This document shows, piece after piece, positions 51,935-61,970 of a stretch of DNA of 64,000 nt. The notes beneath the pieces are model-generated. The model was not told the DNA's origin. It ran no database searches and saw only the letters and a list, made by a program, of their open reading frames with translations. The translations under genes and the position numbers were made by a program. Each line of letters opens with the position of its first letter. The first letter of the stretch is position 1. Source of the stretch: Marinococcus halotolerans DSM 16375 (GTDB taxonomy: Bacteria > Bacillota > Bacilli > Bacillales > Marinococcaceae); assembly GCF_000420725.1 (NCBI RefSeq), contig NZ_ATVM01000010.1, positions 40,720 through 104,719 on the forward strand, in the 5' to 3' direction.

Positions 51935-54336
51935 TTATTCTCCCCTCCTGCCAGCCGTAATTTAATTAAAGAGTACACCCCGAGGGAGGCGATACCTAAA
52001 ACGAGAATTTCAAGCAGAGTATCAAATCCCCGGAAATCTACCAGGATAACGTTTACGACGTTATTACCGCCGGCTTCTTTGTAGCTGTTTTCCAAAAAGT
52101 AATCAGAAATAGCCGGGAACAGTCTGGTGCCGCTGGCAGAAAGGCCGATGAGAGTGACAGTGAGCCCGACTGTAACGGAGATCACAAAGTTGACCGCGTG
52201 GAATTTCGTTTCCTTCAAAGCATCGAAAATCTGCGGGAAATGATAAAAACAAAGTAAAAACAGCGTTACCGAAACGGTCTCAATTGTCAATTGCGTCAAT
52301 GCGAGGTCCGGAGCACGGAACAATACGAAGAACAATGCTACCGTATAGCCGAGTACGCCCAGAGCAATGACCGCCTTCAACCGGGAGCGCGTAAACATAA
52401 GAATGAGGGAAGAACCCACCAGCACAAGAGAGAGTACTGCTTCGTACGGGCTCACCGGAACCATATTTTCGACATCGATGGTAAACGCTCCAGTGCCGAA
52501 AAGAGAGAAAAGGAGCAGTACCACAGTGAAAGAGAAAATGTATATAAAGTAATCTCTCACAAGCCCGGTCATATGCCAGGACATTAAGGCGTGAGAAGAA
52601 CGGTCGAGTCCTTCAAGAGAGCGGTTGTACGCCTGGTTAAACAGACGGTTTTCTGGAAAGACAGCGTGCATTTTATTCCATTTCTGCAGTGCCAGGAATA
52701 TTGCTGTACCAAGCAGGACGACGCCGACAGTCATAAACAGTTCAGGAGTAAAGCCGTGCCAGAAATAAATATCCACTCCAAACGATCCTGTCTGTGCAAG
52801 CTCAGGCATAATAGAAGCCATGGCCGGTTCGATAATCGTAGGCACGAGCGTATTCGGGAAAAAGCCGATGAACACGACAAGAGCTACGAGAATGAGGGGA
52901 GACAAAAGCATGCCAAACGGAGCTTCGTGTGGTTTGGTTGGAAGCTTTTCCTTTTGAATTTTTCCGGTAAAGGTCCGGAAAACGAGCATCATACAATAAA
53001 CAAAGGTGAAAACACTGGCTGTCCAGGCAACAATCGGAAGCAGAATGCCGATAGAATCCACACTGTACTGCGGGAAGTGCGCAATTTCCACCATCGACAT
53101 GAAAAACATTTCCTTGCTTAAAAATCCGTTGAACGGCGGCAGGCCAGCCATGGAAAAGCTGCCGATAACGGCGATAGTAAAGGAAATCGGCATCAGCGTC
53201 ATGAGTCCGCCAAGCCGACGGATATCCCGCGTGCCTGTTTCATGGTCGATGGCACCTACCATCATAAACAGGCTGCCTTTGTAGGTGGCGTGGTTAATTA
53301 AGTGAAAAATAGCAGCTGCCACCGCCATCGTATAGGCGTTGTTGTCCACACTGTCATAATGAAGCGCTGCAGCCCCGGCGCCGAGCATCGACAGAATCAT
53401 ACCGAGCTGGCTGACCGTGGAGTACGCGAGGATGCCTTTTAAATCGGTCTGGCGTATGGCAGAAAGCGATCCCCATATGAGAGTAAGAAGCCCGAAGCCG
53501 GTGACAAGCCAGAACCAGTAGGCACTGACCGCAAACAAGGGCGTCATGCGGGCAACCAAATAAATGCCCGCTTTTACCATTGTCGCAGAGTGCAGATAGG
53601 CACTGACCGGCGTCGGGGCTTCCATGGCGTCCGGCAGCCAGATGTGAAACGGAAACTGGGCGGACTTTGTAAACGCCCCAAGCAGAATCAAAAGCATGGC
53701 CGGAAGAAACAGCGGACTGTCGGCAAGCTGGTCCGAAGCGTCCAGAATCCCGCGAATGCTGTAGGTGCCGGTTACAGAAGCGATCAGCACAAAACCAACT
53801 AAAAGGGCAAAACCGCCCATAACGGTGATTAGAAGTGATTTCAGTGCCCCGTAGCGGGATTTTTCTTTCGTATACCAATAAGAAATCAGCAGAAACGATG
53901 ATATGCTCGTAATTTCCCAGAACGTATACAAAACGATTAAATTATCTGACAACGTAAGGCCAAGCATAGCGCCCATAAAAAGAAGCAGATATGTATAAAA
54001 GTTATTCAACTGCTCTTTATGCTTATCCAGATAATAGATGGAATACAAAACAACAAGAGCCCCGATCCCTGTAATCAGCAGAGCAAATAAAAGACCGAGC
54101 CCGTCCACATACGCAATGTAATTAACACCTAGGGAAGGAATCCATTCGAATGTTTTCATGACGGAGCCCGTCCCGGAAACGTCTGGAAGGTAGCTTAAAA
54201 AGTAGCTGAAAAGAATAATAGGAACAATGAGTACGAACCATCCTGTATGTATACGCGGAATAAATTTATACAGAAGAGGCACCAGCACAGCAGCCAGAAA
54301 TGGCGCAATGATGGCAAGGTGTAAAATAGTAAACAT
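51931..54336 (-). CDS. mrpA: Na+/H+ antiporter subunit A
   Basis: First and largest Mrp subunit (801 residues), like NuoL with an added C-terminal part (MrpA-specific and MrpB-like domains: TRSRLKAVIALGVLGYTVAL, RAPDLALTQLTIETVSVTLF). Core motifs include LYTFWEITSISSFLLI and TKSAQFPFHIWLPDAMEAPTPVSAYLHSATMVKAG (shown in part). The complex exchanges cytosolic Na+ for external H+, essential at high pH or salt. ATG 54336 with AAGGAGG upstream; TATAAT on the minus strand at 54382-54387 is a likely -10 box. An in-frame extension to 54435 has no site. Confidence 0.96.
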   Translation of the reverse strand: MFTILHLAIIAPFLAAVLVPLLYKFIPRIHTGWFVLIVPIILFSYFLSYLPDVSGTGSVMKTFEWIPSLGVNYIAYVDGLGLLFALLITGIGALVVLYSIYYLDKHKEQLNNFYTYLLLFMGAMLGLTLSDNLIVLYTFWEITSISSFLLISYWYTKEKSRYGALKSLLITVMGGFALLVGFVLIASVTGTYSIRGILDASDQLADSPLFLPAMLLILLGAFTKSAQFPFHIWLPDAMEAPTPVSAYLHSATMVKAGIYLVARMTPLFAVSAYWFWLVTGFGLLTLIWGSLSAIRQTDLKGILAYSTVSQLGMILSMLGAGAAALHYDSVDNNAYTMAVAAAIFHLINHATYKGSLFMMVGAIDHETGTRDIRRLGGLMTLMPISFTIAVIGSFSMAGLPPFNGFLSKEMFFMSMVEIAHFPQYSVDSIGILLPIVAWTASVFTFVYCMMLVFRTFTGKIQKEKLPTKPHEAPFGMLLSPLILVALVVFIGFFPNTLVPTIIEPAMASIMPELAQTGSFGVDIYFWHGFTPELFMTVGVVLLGTAIFLALQKWNKMHAVFPENRLFNQAYNRSLEGLDRSSHALMSWHMTGLVRDYFIYIFSFTVVLLLFSLFGTGAFTIDVENMVPVSPYEAVLSLVLVGSSLILMFTRSRLKAVIALGVLGYTVALFFVLFRAPDLALTQLTIETVSVTLFLLCFYHFPQIFDALKETKFHAVNFVISVTVGLTVTLIGLSASGTRLFPAISDYFLENSYKEAGGNNVVNVILVDFRGFDTLLEILVLGIASLGVYSLIKLRLAGGENK

Positions 54337-54698
54337 GAAGAACCTCCTTGTTAGTTTCGGTCGCCACTGAATTCTTTTCACATTATAGCGTATATCTAAA
54401 CGCCTTGCATTAGAAGCGAATCCCGGAAACATCAATCATTTCAAACACATATATAGGAAGAGATAGGGGCGGTTTTCACAATTTTTTTTCAATATTGCAT
54501 TACGTGCCTAAAGAAAATTGAAAAAAAAGCTTCTGACGGTTATACTTGCTGTTTGTATGGCTTATAACGAAAAACGACGCCAAATTATTGCGATATTTAG
54601 ATAAGGGTTTGTTAAAATAAAAGAAATAAGTTCGTTTTACATTACAGGCAACTGCAGGTTTGAAGTTAAAACAAGCCTGCTTGAAGGGGGATAGGGTT
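54337..54698. other. Divergent intergenic region mrpA / yqeG
   Basis: 362 bp, AT-rich. It holds the mrpA -10 box (minus strand, 54382-54387), a 12-bp inverted repeat (54482-54493 with 54517-54528, TTTTTTTTCAAT/ATTGAAAAAAAA), and a probable yqeG extended -10 (TGTTAAAAT, near 54610). No gene-like frame is supported. Confidence 0.6.
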
Positions 54699-55220
54699 TT
54701 GATTAAGCGATTTATGCCAAATGAATACCTGCCGAGTGTTTTAGATCTCGATTTAGAACACCTGCGTGAAAATAATATTAAAGGTATCATCACTGATTTA
54801 GATAATACTCTGGTAGAATGGGACCGGCCGGATATAACAAGCGAGCTTGATGATTGGTTTTTCTTTCTACAGGAGCAGGGGTTTCAGGTAACTATTGTTT
54901 CCAACAATTCCGAGCATCGTGTCCGCTCATTTTCAGAACCCAACGGCATTCATTTCATTCATTCGGCCAAAAAACCGATGGGACGGGCGTTTCGAAAAGC
55001 GACCAGACGGATGGGACTTAAAAAGCGTGAGGTGGTTGTAGTCGGTGACCAGGTCCTCACGGATGTATTCGGCGGGAACCGGGCCGGGTTTTACACAGTG
55101 CTGGTCGTCCCGGTAGCTCAAAACGACGGCTTCCTGACGAAAATTAACCGGAAGGTAGAACGCCGGGTAATGAAGAGACTAAAAGACAGAGGATTAATTC
55201 AATGGGAGGATCCACAATGA
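54699..55220 (+). CDS. yqeG: HAD-IIIA family phosphatase YqeG
   Basis: Cytosolic HAD phosphatase of unknown substrate. Motif I DLDNTLVEWDRP, motif II VSNNSEHRV, motif III KKPMG and motif IV VVGDQVLTDVFGGNRAG are all visible. 173 residues from the TTG at 54699, which has GAAGGGGG eight bases upstream and gives the family start (LIKRFMPNEY). It overlaps yqeH by four bases, pointing to a link with ribosome assembly. Confidence 0.92.
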   Translation: MIKRFMPNEYLPSVLDLDLEHLRENNIKGIITDLDNTLVEWDRPDITSELDDWFFFLQEQGFQVTIVSNNSEHRVRSFSEPNGIHFIHSAKKPMGRAFRKATRRMGLKKREVVVVGDQVLTDVFGGNRAGFYTVLVVPVAQNDGFLTKINRKVERRVMKRLKDRGLIQWEDPQ

Positions 55221-56320
55221 CCGAAGAGCTGCACTGCGCCGGATGCGGGGCGCCTATTCAAAATGAGGATAAAAATAAAGCCGGGTATGTCCCGACATCA
55301 GCGCTAGTAGACAGAGCGACAGTGATCTGCCAGCGTTGTTTTCGTTTGAAGCATTATAATGAAGTTCAGGACGTGGATATGGAAGATCAGGATTTCCGTG
55401 ATAAGCTGCACGAGCTCGGCAGAAAAAAAGCACTTATTGTGAAAATTGTTGATGTATTCGATTTTGAAGGAAGCTGGATTCCCGGATTTCAAAGATACGT
55501 CGGGGATAACCCGGTGCTGCTGATGGTGAACAAAACGGATCTGCTGCCGCACTCTGTAAATGAAAACAAGCTTCTCCACTGGATTCGCCGCCAGGCAAAG
55601 CAACAGGGATTAAAACCGAAGGAAGTCGTTTTGCTGAGTGCCAAAAACAAACAGGGGGTCCAGGAAGCTGCTTCAAGCATTGAAGAGCTGAGAAATGGCA
55701 GAGACGTGTACGTTACCGGATGTACAAACGTTGGTAAATCGACATTTATTAACGCACTGATAGCCGAATTCGGCGAAAATGAAGAACAGGACATCACCAC
55801 CTCTCATTTTCCGGGAACGACGCTTGACATGATTGAAGTCCCTTTAGATGAGCAGACAAGTCTGTATGATACACCCGGTCTTATTAATGATAAGCAGTTC
55901 GGGCGCAAACGTAGTCTTAAGGAGCGAAAAGAGTTCATTCCGGAAAAGGAATTAAAGCCGAAAGTATACCAGCTTGAAAGCGGCCAGACGATATTTATCG
56001 GCGGCTACGTGCGCATGGATTTTGTGGAGGGCGACCCTAATTCATTTGTCGTATTTATGTCCAACCGGCTTCCGGTGCACCGCACCAAGCTCGATAACGC
56101 TGAGCGCCTCCACCCGGACAGGGTAGGGGACGTATTAAAGCCGCCGTACCGCGTGGAAGATGCACCGGAATTAACGAAGCACCGAATTGAAATTAAAGAG
56201 GAAAAGACAGACATTGTTGTGCAGGGGCTCGGATGGATTACGGTAACAAGCCCGCGTGCTTCCGTGGATATTTACGTGCCGGTCGGCACAGGAGTATCAA
56301 AACGGGAGGCGGTGATTTAA
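55217..56320 (+). CDS. yqeH: Ribosome biogenesis GTPase YqeH
   Basis: Circularly permuted GTPase needed for 30S assembly. N-terminal zinc finger (CAGCG...CQRC), then motifs in permuted order: G4 NKTDLLP, G5 LSAKNKQG, G1 GCTNVGKSTFIN, G3 DTPGLI, and a C-terminal domain. 367 residues from ATG 55217 (GGGAGGA upstream). Confidence 0.95.
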   Translation: MTEELHCAGCGAPIQNEDKNKAGYVPTSALVDRATVICQRCFRLKHYNEVQDVDMEDQDFRDKLHELGRKKALIVKIVDVFDFEGSWIPGFQRYVGDNPVLLMVNKTDLLPHSVNENKLLHWIRRQAKQQGLKPKEVVLLSAKNKQGVQEAASSIEELRNGRDVYVTGCTNVGKSTFINALIAEFGENEEQDITTSHFPGTTLDMIEVPLDEQTSLYDTPGLINDKQFGRKRSLKERKEFIPEKELKPKVYQLESGQTIFIGGYVRMDFVEGDPNSFVVFMSNRLPVHRTKLDNAERLHPDRVGDVLKPPYRVEDAPELTKHRIEIKEEKTDIVVQGLGWITVTSPRASVDIYVPVGTGVSKREAVI

Positions 56321-57175
56321 TTGCCAAAGACGCTGCTCGGCTTAATCGGCCATCCGCTCGGTCATTCGCTGTCTCCGCAAATGCATAATGAGCAGTTCGA
56401 GAGGCTCGGTATCGACGGATACTACCATTTGTTTGATATACCGGAGGAAGATCTGCAAAAGGGCGTACAGGCGCTTCGGCAGCTCGGGGCTGCCGGCTTT
56501 AACATTACCATTCCCCACAAAGTGAGTGCAATGAGCCATATCGACAAGCTTGACCCTTCAGCTGAAAGAATAGGCGCGGTAAACACGGTCGTAAGAGAAA
56601 ATAATATGCTTGTCGGATATAATACGGACGGGGAAGGCTACCTCGAATCTTTACTGGCCGTACGTTCACTGGATCAGATAAAAAATGCAAATATCCTGGT
56701 GATTGGAGCAGGAGGGGCAGCGCGGGCAGTATGCTATGCGCTGAGTCTCCGAAGCCCCGGGAGCATTACTGTCGTGAACCGTACGCAGGAAAAAGCAGAA
56801 CAGCTGAAAAACCATCTGGAGGATATAGCAGCTATCAAAGTAGCGGCGAAGGATGAAGCAGAAAGCAGGAACGAAGAGTACGATATACTGATTAACACCA
56901 CTTCGATTGGGATGAGCCCTGAGATAAATAATTCCCCCTGGAGTCTGGAAAATGTAAAAGCGTCTGCGTTATGCAGTGACCTCATCTACAACCCGTGGGA
57001 AACCAGATGGTTAAAGGATGCCCGAAAGGCGGGGCTCGATACCCTGAATGGAAGTGGAATGTTTGTTAACCAGGGCGCGCTTGCGTTTAAATACTGGACG
57101 GGAAAAGAACCGGACCGTAAAGCCATGCAGATGCTTGTCGAAGACCATTTAAAAGGAGAAAATAATGCTGAATAA
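56321..57175 (+). CDS. aroE: Shikimate dehydrogenase
   Basis: NADPH-dependent step of the shikimate pathway. N-terminal GLIGHPLGHSLSPQMHN, catalytic Lys in NITIPHKVSAM, Rossmann GAGGAARAVCYAL, NRTQEKAE, and INTTSIGMSP. 284 residues. TTG start directly after the yqeH stop, with GGGAGG upstream. The C-terminal end overlaps yhbY by 11 bases. Confidence 0.96.
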   Translation: MPKTLLGLIGHPLGHSLSPQMHNEQFERLGIDGYYHLFDIPEEDLQKGVQALRQLGAAGFNITIPHKVSAMSHIDKLDPSAERIGAVNTVVRENNMLVGYNTDGEGYLESLLAVRSLDQIKNANILVIGAGGAARAVCYALSLRSPGSITVVNRTQEKAEQLKNHLEDIAAIKVAAKDEAESRNEEYDILINTTSIGMSPEINNSPWSLENVKASALCSDLIYNPWETRWLKDARKAGLDTLNGSGMFVNQGALAFKYWTGKEPDRKAMQMLVEDHLKGENNAE

Positions 57176-57458
57176 TAAACAAAAGCGTACGTTGCGCAGA
57201 GAAGCGCATTCGTTAAAGCCGCTTTTTCAAATTGGAAAAGAAGGTATGAATGAACAAATTATTACCCATGTGGACGAAGCGATTGAAAAAAGAGAAATTC
57301 TGAAAGTGAATCTTCTGCAGAACTGTATGGAAGATAAGCATGAAGTGGCATCTGAGCTTGCCGAAGGTACAGGCTCTGAAATCGTGCAGGTGATTGGAAA
57401 CACGATCGTACTGTACCGGAGATCGAAAGACAATCCTGGGATTGAACTTCCAAAGTAA
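57165..57458 (+). CDS. yhbY: Ribosome assembly RNA-binding protein YhbY (YqeI)
   Basis: 97-residue CRM-domain protein that associates with pre-50S particles. Markers: KQKRTLRREAHSLKPLFQIGKEG and VIGNTIVLYR. AAGGAG just before ATG, inside the aroE end. Confidence 0.94.
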   Translation: MLNNKQKRTLRREAHSLKPLFQIGKEGMNEQIITHVDEAIEKREILKVNLLQNCMEDKHEVASELAEGTGSEIVQVIGNTIVLYRRSKDNPGIELPK

Positions 57459-57474
57459 ACAAGGAGAACCTACT

Positions 57475-58050
57475 ATGAGTGAACGTATTGGCCTGTTCGG
57501 AGGCACTTTTGATCCGCCGCATTTAGCTCATCTGATTATGGCGGAAGAGGCAAAAAATGCATTAAATCTGGATGAAGTCTGGTTTATCCCGGTGCACACC
57601 CCCCCTCATAAGCAAAGGGAGAATATGATTTCCGGGGAAGAACGTCTGATGCTCGTAGAAGCAGCGATTGAGGATAACCCGGGATTTAGCACGTCCTCCG
57701 TAGAGATTGAACGCGGCGGACCTTCGTATACAATTGATACAGTACGTTACTTTAAAGAGCAGGCCCCGGAAACGGAGTTTTTCTTTTTAATCGGAGGCGA
57801 TATGGCAGACCAGATGGATAAATGGAGGGACATCGACAAACTGCGCAGGCTGGTCGAATTTGTATTTGTGAACCGGCCCGGCTACAACGGTCATAAGCCT
57901 TCGTGGCTGACTCAGGTGGAAGCTCCTACAATGCACGTTTCTTCTTCGATGATACGCCGCCGGCTCAGGGACGGCGAAACTGTCCGCTATATTGTGCCGG
58001 GCAATGTATTAAAAGAGATTGAGAGGAAAAAACTGTATGGACAAAAATGA
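57475..58050 (+). CDS. nadD: Nicotinate-nucleotide adenylyltransferase
   Basis: Makes NaAD in NAD synthesis. Nucleotidyltransferase motif GLFGGTFDPPHLAHL (usual GxFxPxHxGH with Ala in place of the second Gly) and C-terminal SSSMIRRRLRDG. 191 residues from ATG 57475, AAGGAG upstream. It overlaps yqeK by 14 bases. Confidence 0.95.
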   Translation: MSERIGLFGGTFDPPHLAHLIMAEEAKNALNLDEVWFIPVHTPPHKQRENMISGEERLMLVEAAIEDNPGFSTSSVEIERGGPSYTIDTVRYFKEQAPETEFFFLIGGDMADQMDKWRDIDKLRRLVEFVFVNRPGYNGHKPSWLTQVEAPTMHVSSSMIRRRLRDGETVRYIVPGNVLKEIERKKLYGQK

Positions 58051-58600
58051 AGCTCTGCAAATCGTTAAAGAACAATTGACGGAAAACAGATACAAGCATA
58101 CGCTCGGGGTCCGGGAGACCGCTTTATATTTGGCAGAACGGTTTGATATCGATTATAATAAAGTAGAGATAGCAGCTATTTTGCATGACTATGCTAAATA
58201 CCGTCCTGTCGAAGAGATGCGTGAACTGCTCCGCGGAAAAGAGGAAGCCGGGAGATTTATCGCCTACGGGGACGAACTGCTTCACGCCCCGGCCGGTGCT
58301 TATTTCATTCAAACAGAAGCCGGGATCGCAGACGGGGATATTGTATCTTCTATTTACTGGCATACGACCGGAAAGGCAAATATGACAGCTTATGAAAAGG
58401 TGCTGTTTTTAGCGGATTATATAGAACCAAACCGGACATTCCCTGGAGTGGAAGAAGTCCGGGAGGCGGCAGAAACAGATATAGACGCTGCCATCGTGAT
58501 GGCGCTTGGAAACACGATTCAATTTTTAATTTCAAAAAATGTTCCTGTATTCCCAGATACGCTCGCCGCTTACAACGATCTGGTGATGGAACGCAAATAA
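58037..58600 (+). CDS. yqeK: HD-domain hydrolase YqeK (probable symmetric Ap4A hydrolase)
   Basis: HD-superfamily phosphohydrolase, in Firmicutes shown to cleave diadenosine tetraphosphate. Metal motif HTLGVRE...AAILHDYAKY, plus HAPAGAYF and YWHTTG; DYIEPNRTFPGVEEVRE is the family tag. 187 residues from ATG 58037; its start lies inside nadD. Confidence 0.92.
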   Translation: MDKNEALQIVKEQLTENRYKHTLGVRETALYLAERFDIDYNKVEIAAILHDYAKYRPVEEMRELLRGKEEAGRFIAYGDELLHAPAGAYFIQTEAGIADGDIVSSIYWHTTGKANMTAYEKVLFLADYIEPNRTFPGVEEVREAAETDIDAAIVMALGNTIQFLISKNVPVFPDTLAAYNDLVMERK

Positions 58601-58613
58601 TGGAGGTCTGTAG

Positions 58614-58970
58614 ATGAACGAAAAAGAACTGCTTGAATTAGCGGTACAAACTGCTGACAGCAAGAATGCACACGATATCGTAGCACTTGATATGAGAGGG
58701 GTCTCCCCGGTCGCAGATTATTTTGTTATCGGACACGGCACATCCGAAAAGCAGGTACAGGCGATTGCCACAGAATTGAAGAAGGCTGCGCATAAGCAGG
58801 GCCTCGACGTACAGAGGCTTGAAGGCTATAACGAAGCGAAATGGGTACTGATCGATCTTGGGGATGTCGTCGTGCACATTTTTCATGAAGATGAAAGAAA
58901 TTATTATAACCTTGAAAAATTATGGGGCGACGCTGTCTATGTGGAACTCGGAACGGTGCTTTCCCAGTAA
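58614..58970 (+). CDS. rsfS: Ribosomal silencing factor RsfS
   Basis: Binds ribosomal protein L14 and blocks subunit joining in starvation. Family stretches DIVALDMRG, VADYFVIGHGTSEKQVQAIA and LGDVVVHIFHEDERNYYNLEKLW. 118 residues. RBS TGGAGG. Ends in a terminator. Confidence 0.96.
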   Translation: MNEKELLELAVQTADSKNAHDIVALDMRGVSPVADYFVIGHGTSEKQVQAIATELKKAAHKQGLDVQRLEGYNEAKWVLIDLGDVVVHIFHEDERNYYNLEKLWGDAVYVELGTVLSQ

Positions 58971-58975
58971 CAATG

Positions 58976-59002
58976 AAAGGCCTGAAAATTCAGGCCTTTT
59001 TC
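58976..59002 (+). terminator. Terminator after rsfS
   Basis: A perfect nine-bp stem AAAGGCCTG/CAGGCCTTT (58976-58984 with 58991-58999) is followed by T's. Confidence 0.88.
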
Positions 59003-59027
59003 TAATTTAAACGAAGGGAAGTGCAGG

Positions 59028-59777
59028 ATGGCTCACTCAATGTATAGCGGCTTTGCCGAAGTGTATGACCGACTGATGGCAGACGCTCCGTATGACGCCT
59101 GGAAGGAAGCTGTAATAACAGAAGCTGCGGATAAAAGTGTAAGGATGCTTGAGCTCGGATGCGGAACCGGAGAGATCATGAAACGTCTTTACAGCGAAGG
59201 CTTCCGTGCCGACGGCATGGATCTTTCAGCAGACATGCTTGCAGTGGCAGCGCAGAAATGGAGTGCTCCGGGGGAAAGACCTGTATTGTTCCATCAGGAT
59301 ATGAGGTTTTTGGAGGCACCGAGGACGTATCAGTTCATTTTTTGTTTTTGTGATTCCCTGAATTATTTAACAGCGCCGGAGGATGTTAAATCCACCTTTG
59401 CCGGTGTTTATAACCATCTCGAAGCAGGCGGAATTTTTATGTTTGACGTTCATTCCGTTCACTACATAGAGGATATTTTGTCTGAGGTCTCTTTTGCGGA
59501 CAACGATGAGGAGATTTCTTTTATATGGGATGTATATCCCTTTGAACAAACCTGGGAAGTCGAGCACGAGCTGACTATCTTTTCAAAAAATGCAGACGGC
59601 ACCTACAGCCGGTACGATGAAGATCATGTACAGAGAACATTTGCTGTTAACGAATACAAGAAGTGGCTCGAGGAAGCGGGCTTTTCGAATGTTCGTATTA
59701 CAGCCGACTTCACAGCTGCTTTTCCAGATGAAAGAAGCGAGCGCATATTCTTTTGGGCGAAAAAAACAGACAAATAG
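59028..59777 (+). CDS. yqeM: SAM-dependent methyltransferase YqeM
   Basis: Class I methyltransferase, 249 residues, substrate unknown. YSGFAEVYDRLMADAPYDAW at the start, SAM motif MLELGCGTGEIMKRL near residue 40, then DLSADML, FCFCDSLNYL, and a C-terminal beta part ending RIFFWAKK. B. subtilis has yqeM at the same place, followed by the convergent comER, which is absent here. Confidence 0.9.
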   Translation: MAHSMYSGFAEVYDRLMADAPYDAWKEAVITEAADKSVRMLELGCGTGEIMKRLYSEGFRADGMDLSADMLAVAAQKWSAPGERPVLFHQDMRFLEAPRTYQFIFCFCDSLNYLTAPEDVKSTFAGVYNHLEAGGIFMFDVHSVHYIEDILSEVSFADNDEEISFIWDVYPFEQTWEVEHELTIFSKNADGTYSRYDEDHVQRTFAVNEYKKWLEEAGFSNVRITADFTAAFPDERSERIFFWAKKTDK

Positions 59778-59885
59778 TGTAAAATATTGTAATATATAGA
59801 AGTAACTCCTCTCCTCTTTAATGCGGGGCTCTGCCCCCTCTCCTCTCCTAAATTTTCCTTTACCATTTAAACAAATAAAAAGAAT

Positions 59886-60527
59886 ATGGAGTTGATGCTT
59901 TCTTTGACGATCCGTTGGAAATTAATTGCAGTCAGCGCCGGCGGAGCCGTGTGCCTTGGAATTATGTTTCTATTATTTTGGAGTGGAATGCCCCGGGACC
60001 AGGCAAAAACGCAGGAACCTGCTCCATGGGAAAATCAATCGGGCGAAAACGAGCAAAACGAGGCATCAGGAAGTGATTCTGATAAAGAAACCGAAGAGCC
60101 CGAGGAGGAACTCCGTGTCGATGTAAAAGGCGAAGTGCATGCCCCGGGTGTTTATACCCTTCAGGCAGATGAGAGAGTTGAAGAAGCGATCCAGAAGGCA
60201 GGTGGAATTACTGACAGGGCGGATATGCTTCAGGTGAATCTTGCAGAAAGAATAGAGGATGAGATGGTCATTCACATACCCGGAGAAGGGGAAGAAGCAA
60301 TTACTGCCCCGGTTGAAGAAAGCGGTGGGGAAGGGGCGGTAGTCAATGTAAATGAGGCGGAGCAGGTGGATTTGGAAACCATACCGGGGATCGGCCCGGC
60401 AAAAGCCGCAGCTATTTTAAGCTACCGGGAGGAAAACGGTCCCTTTGAAACGATAGAAGACTTATCCAACGTAAGCGGGATCGGAGAAAAGACAGTGGAA
60501 CAGCTGCGGGATTACATTTCTCTCTAA
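59886..60527 (+). CDS. comEA: Competence protein ComEA (DNA receptor)
   Basis: Membrane-anchored dsDNA-binding protein for transformation. One N-terminal helix (LIAVSAGGAVCLGIMFLLFW), a negatively charged linker, an SLBB domain (VDVKGEVHAPGVYTLQADERVEEAI), and C-terminal helix-hairpin-helix motifs (VDLETIPGIGPAKAAAIL, LSNVSGIGEKTVEQL). 213 residues from ATG 59886; ATG 59895 and TTG 59904 are equally possible starts because the ribosome site is weak. Confidence 0.93.
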   Translation: MELMLSLTIRWKLIAVSAGGAVCLGIMFLLFWSGMPRDQAKTQEPAPWENQSGENEQNEASGSDSDKETEEPEEELRVDVKGEVHAPGVYTLQADERVEEAIQKAGGITDRADMLQVNLAERIEDEMVIHIPGEGEEAITAPVEESGGEGAVVNVNEAEQVDLETIPGIGPAKAAAILSYREENGPFETIEDLSNVSGIGEKTVEQLRDYISL

Positions 60528-60560
60528 TATTTACTTTTCAAAATAGTCTGATAAAGTTAA

Positions 60561-61889
<1,329 letters not shown>

Positions 61890-61902
61890 ACCACGAACGA
61901 CA

Positions 61903-61934
61903 AAGCCTGCCTCGCGGGGCAGGCCCTTCCTTTT
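61903..61934 (+). terminator. Terminator after metY
   Basis: A seven-bp stem GCCTGCC/GGCAGGC (61903-61909 with 61916-61922) is followed by CCTTCC and six T's. Confidence 0.7.
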
Positions 61935-61970
61935 TTCCTTTTTCCTATTCTAGTATTTAACAAACAGGGG

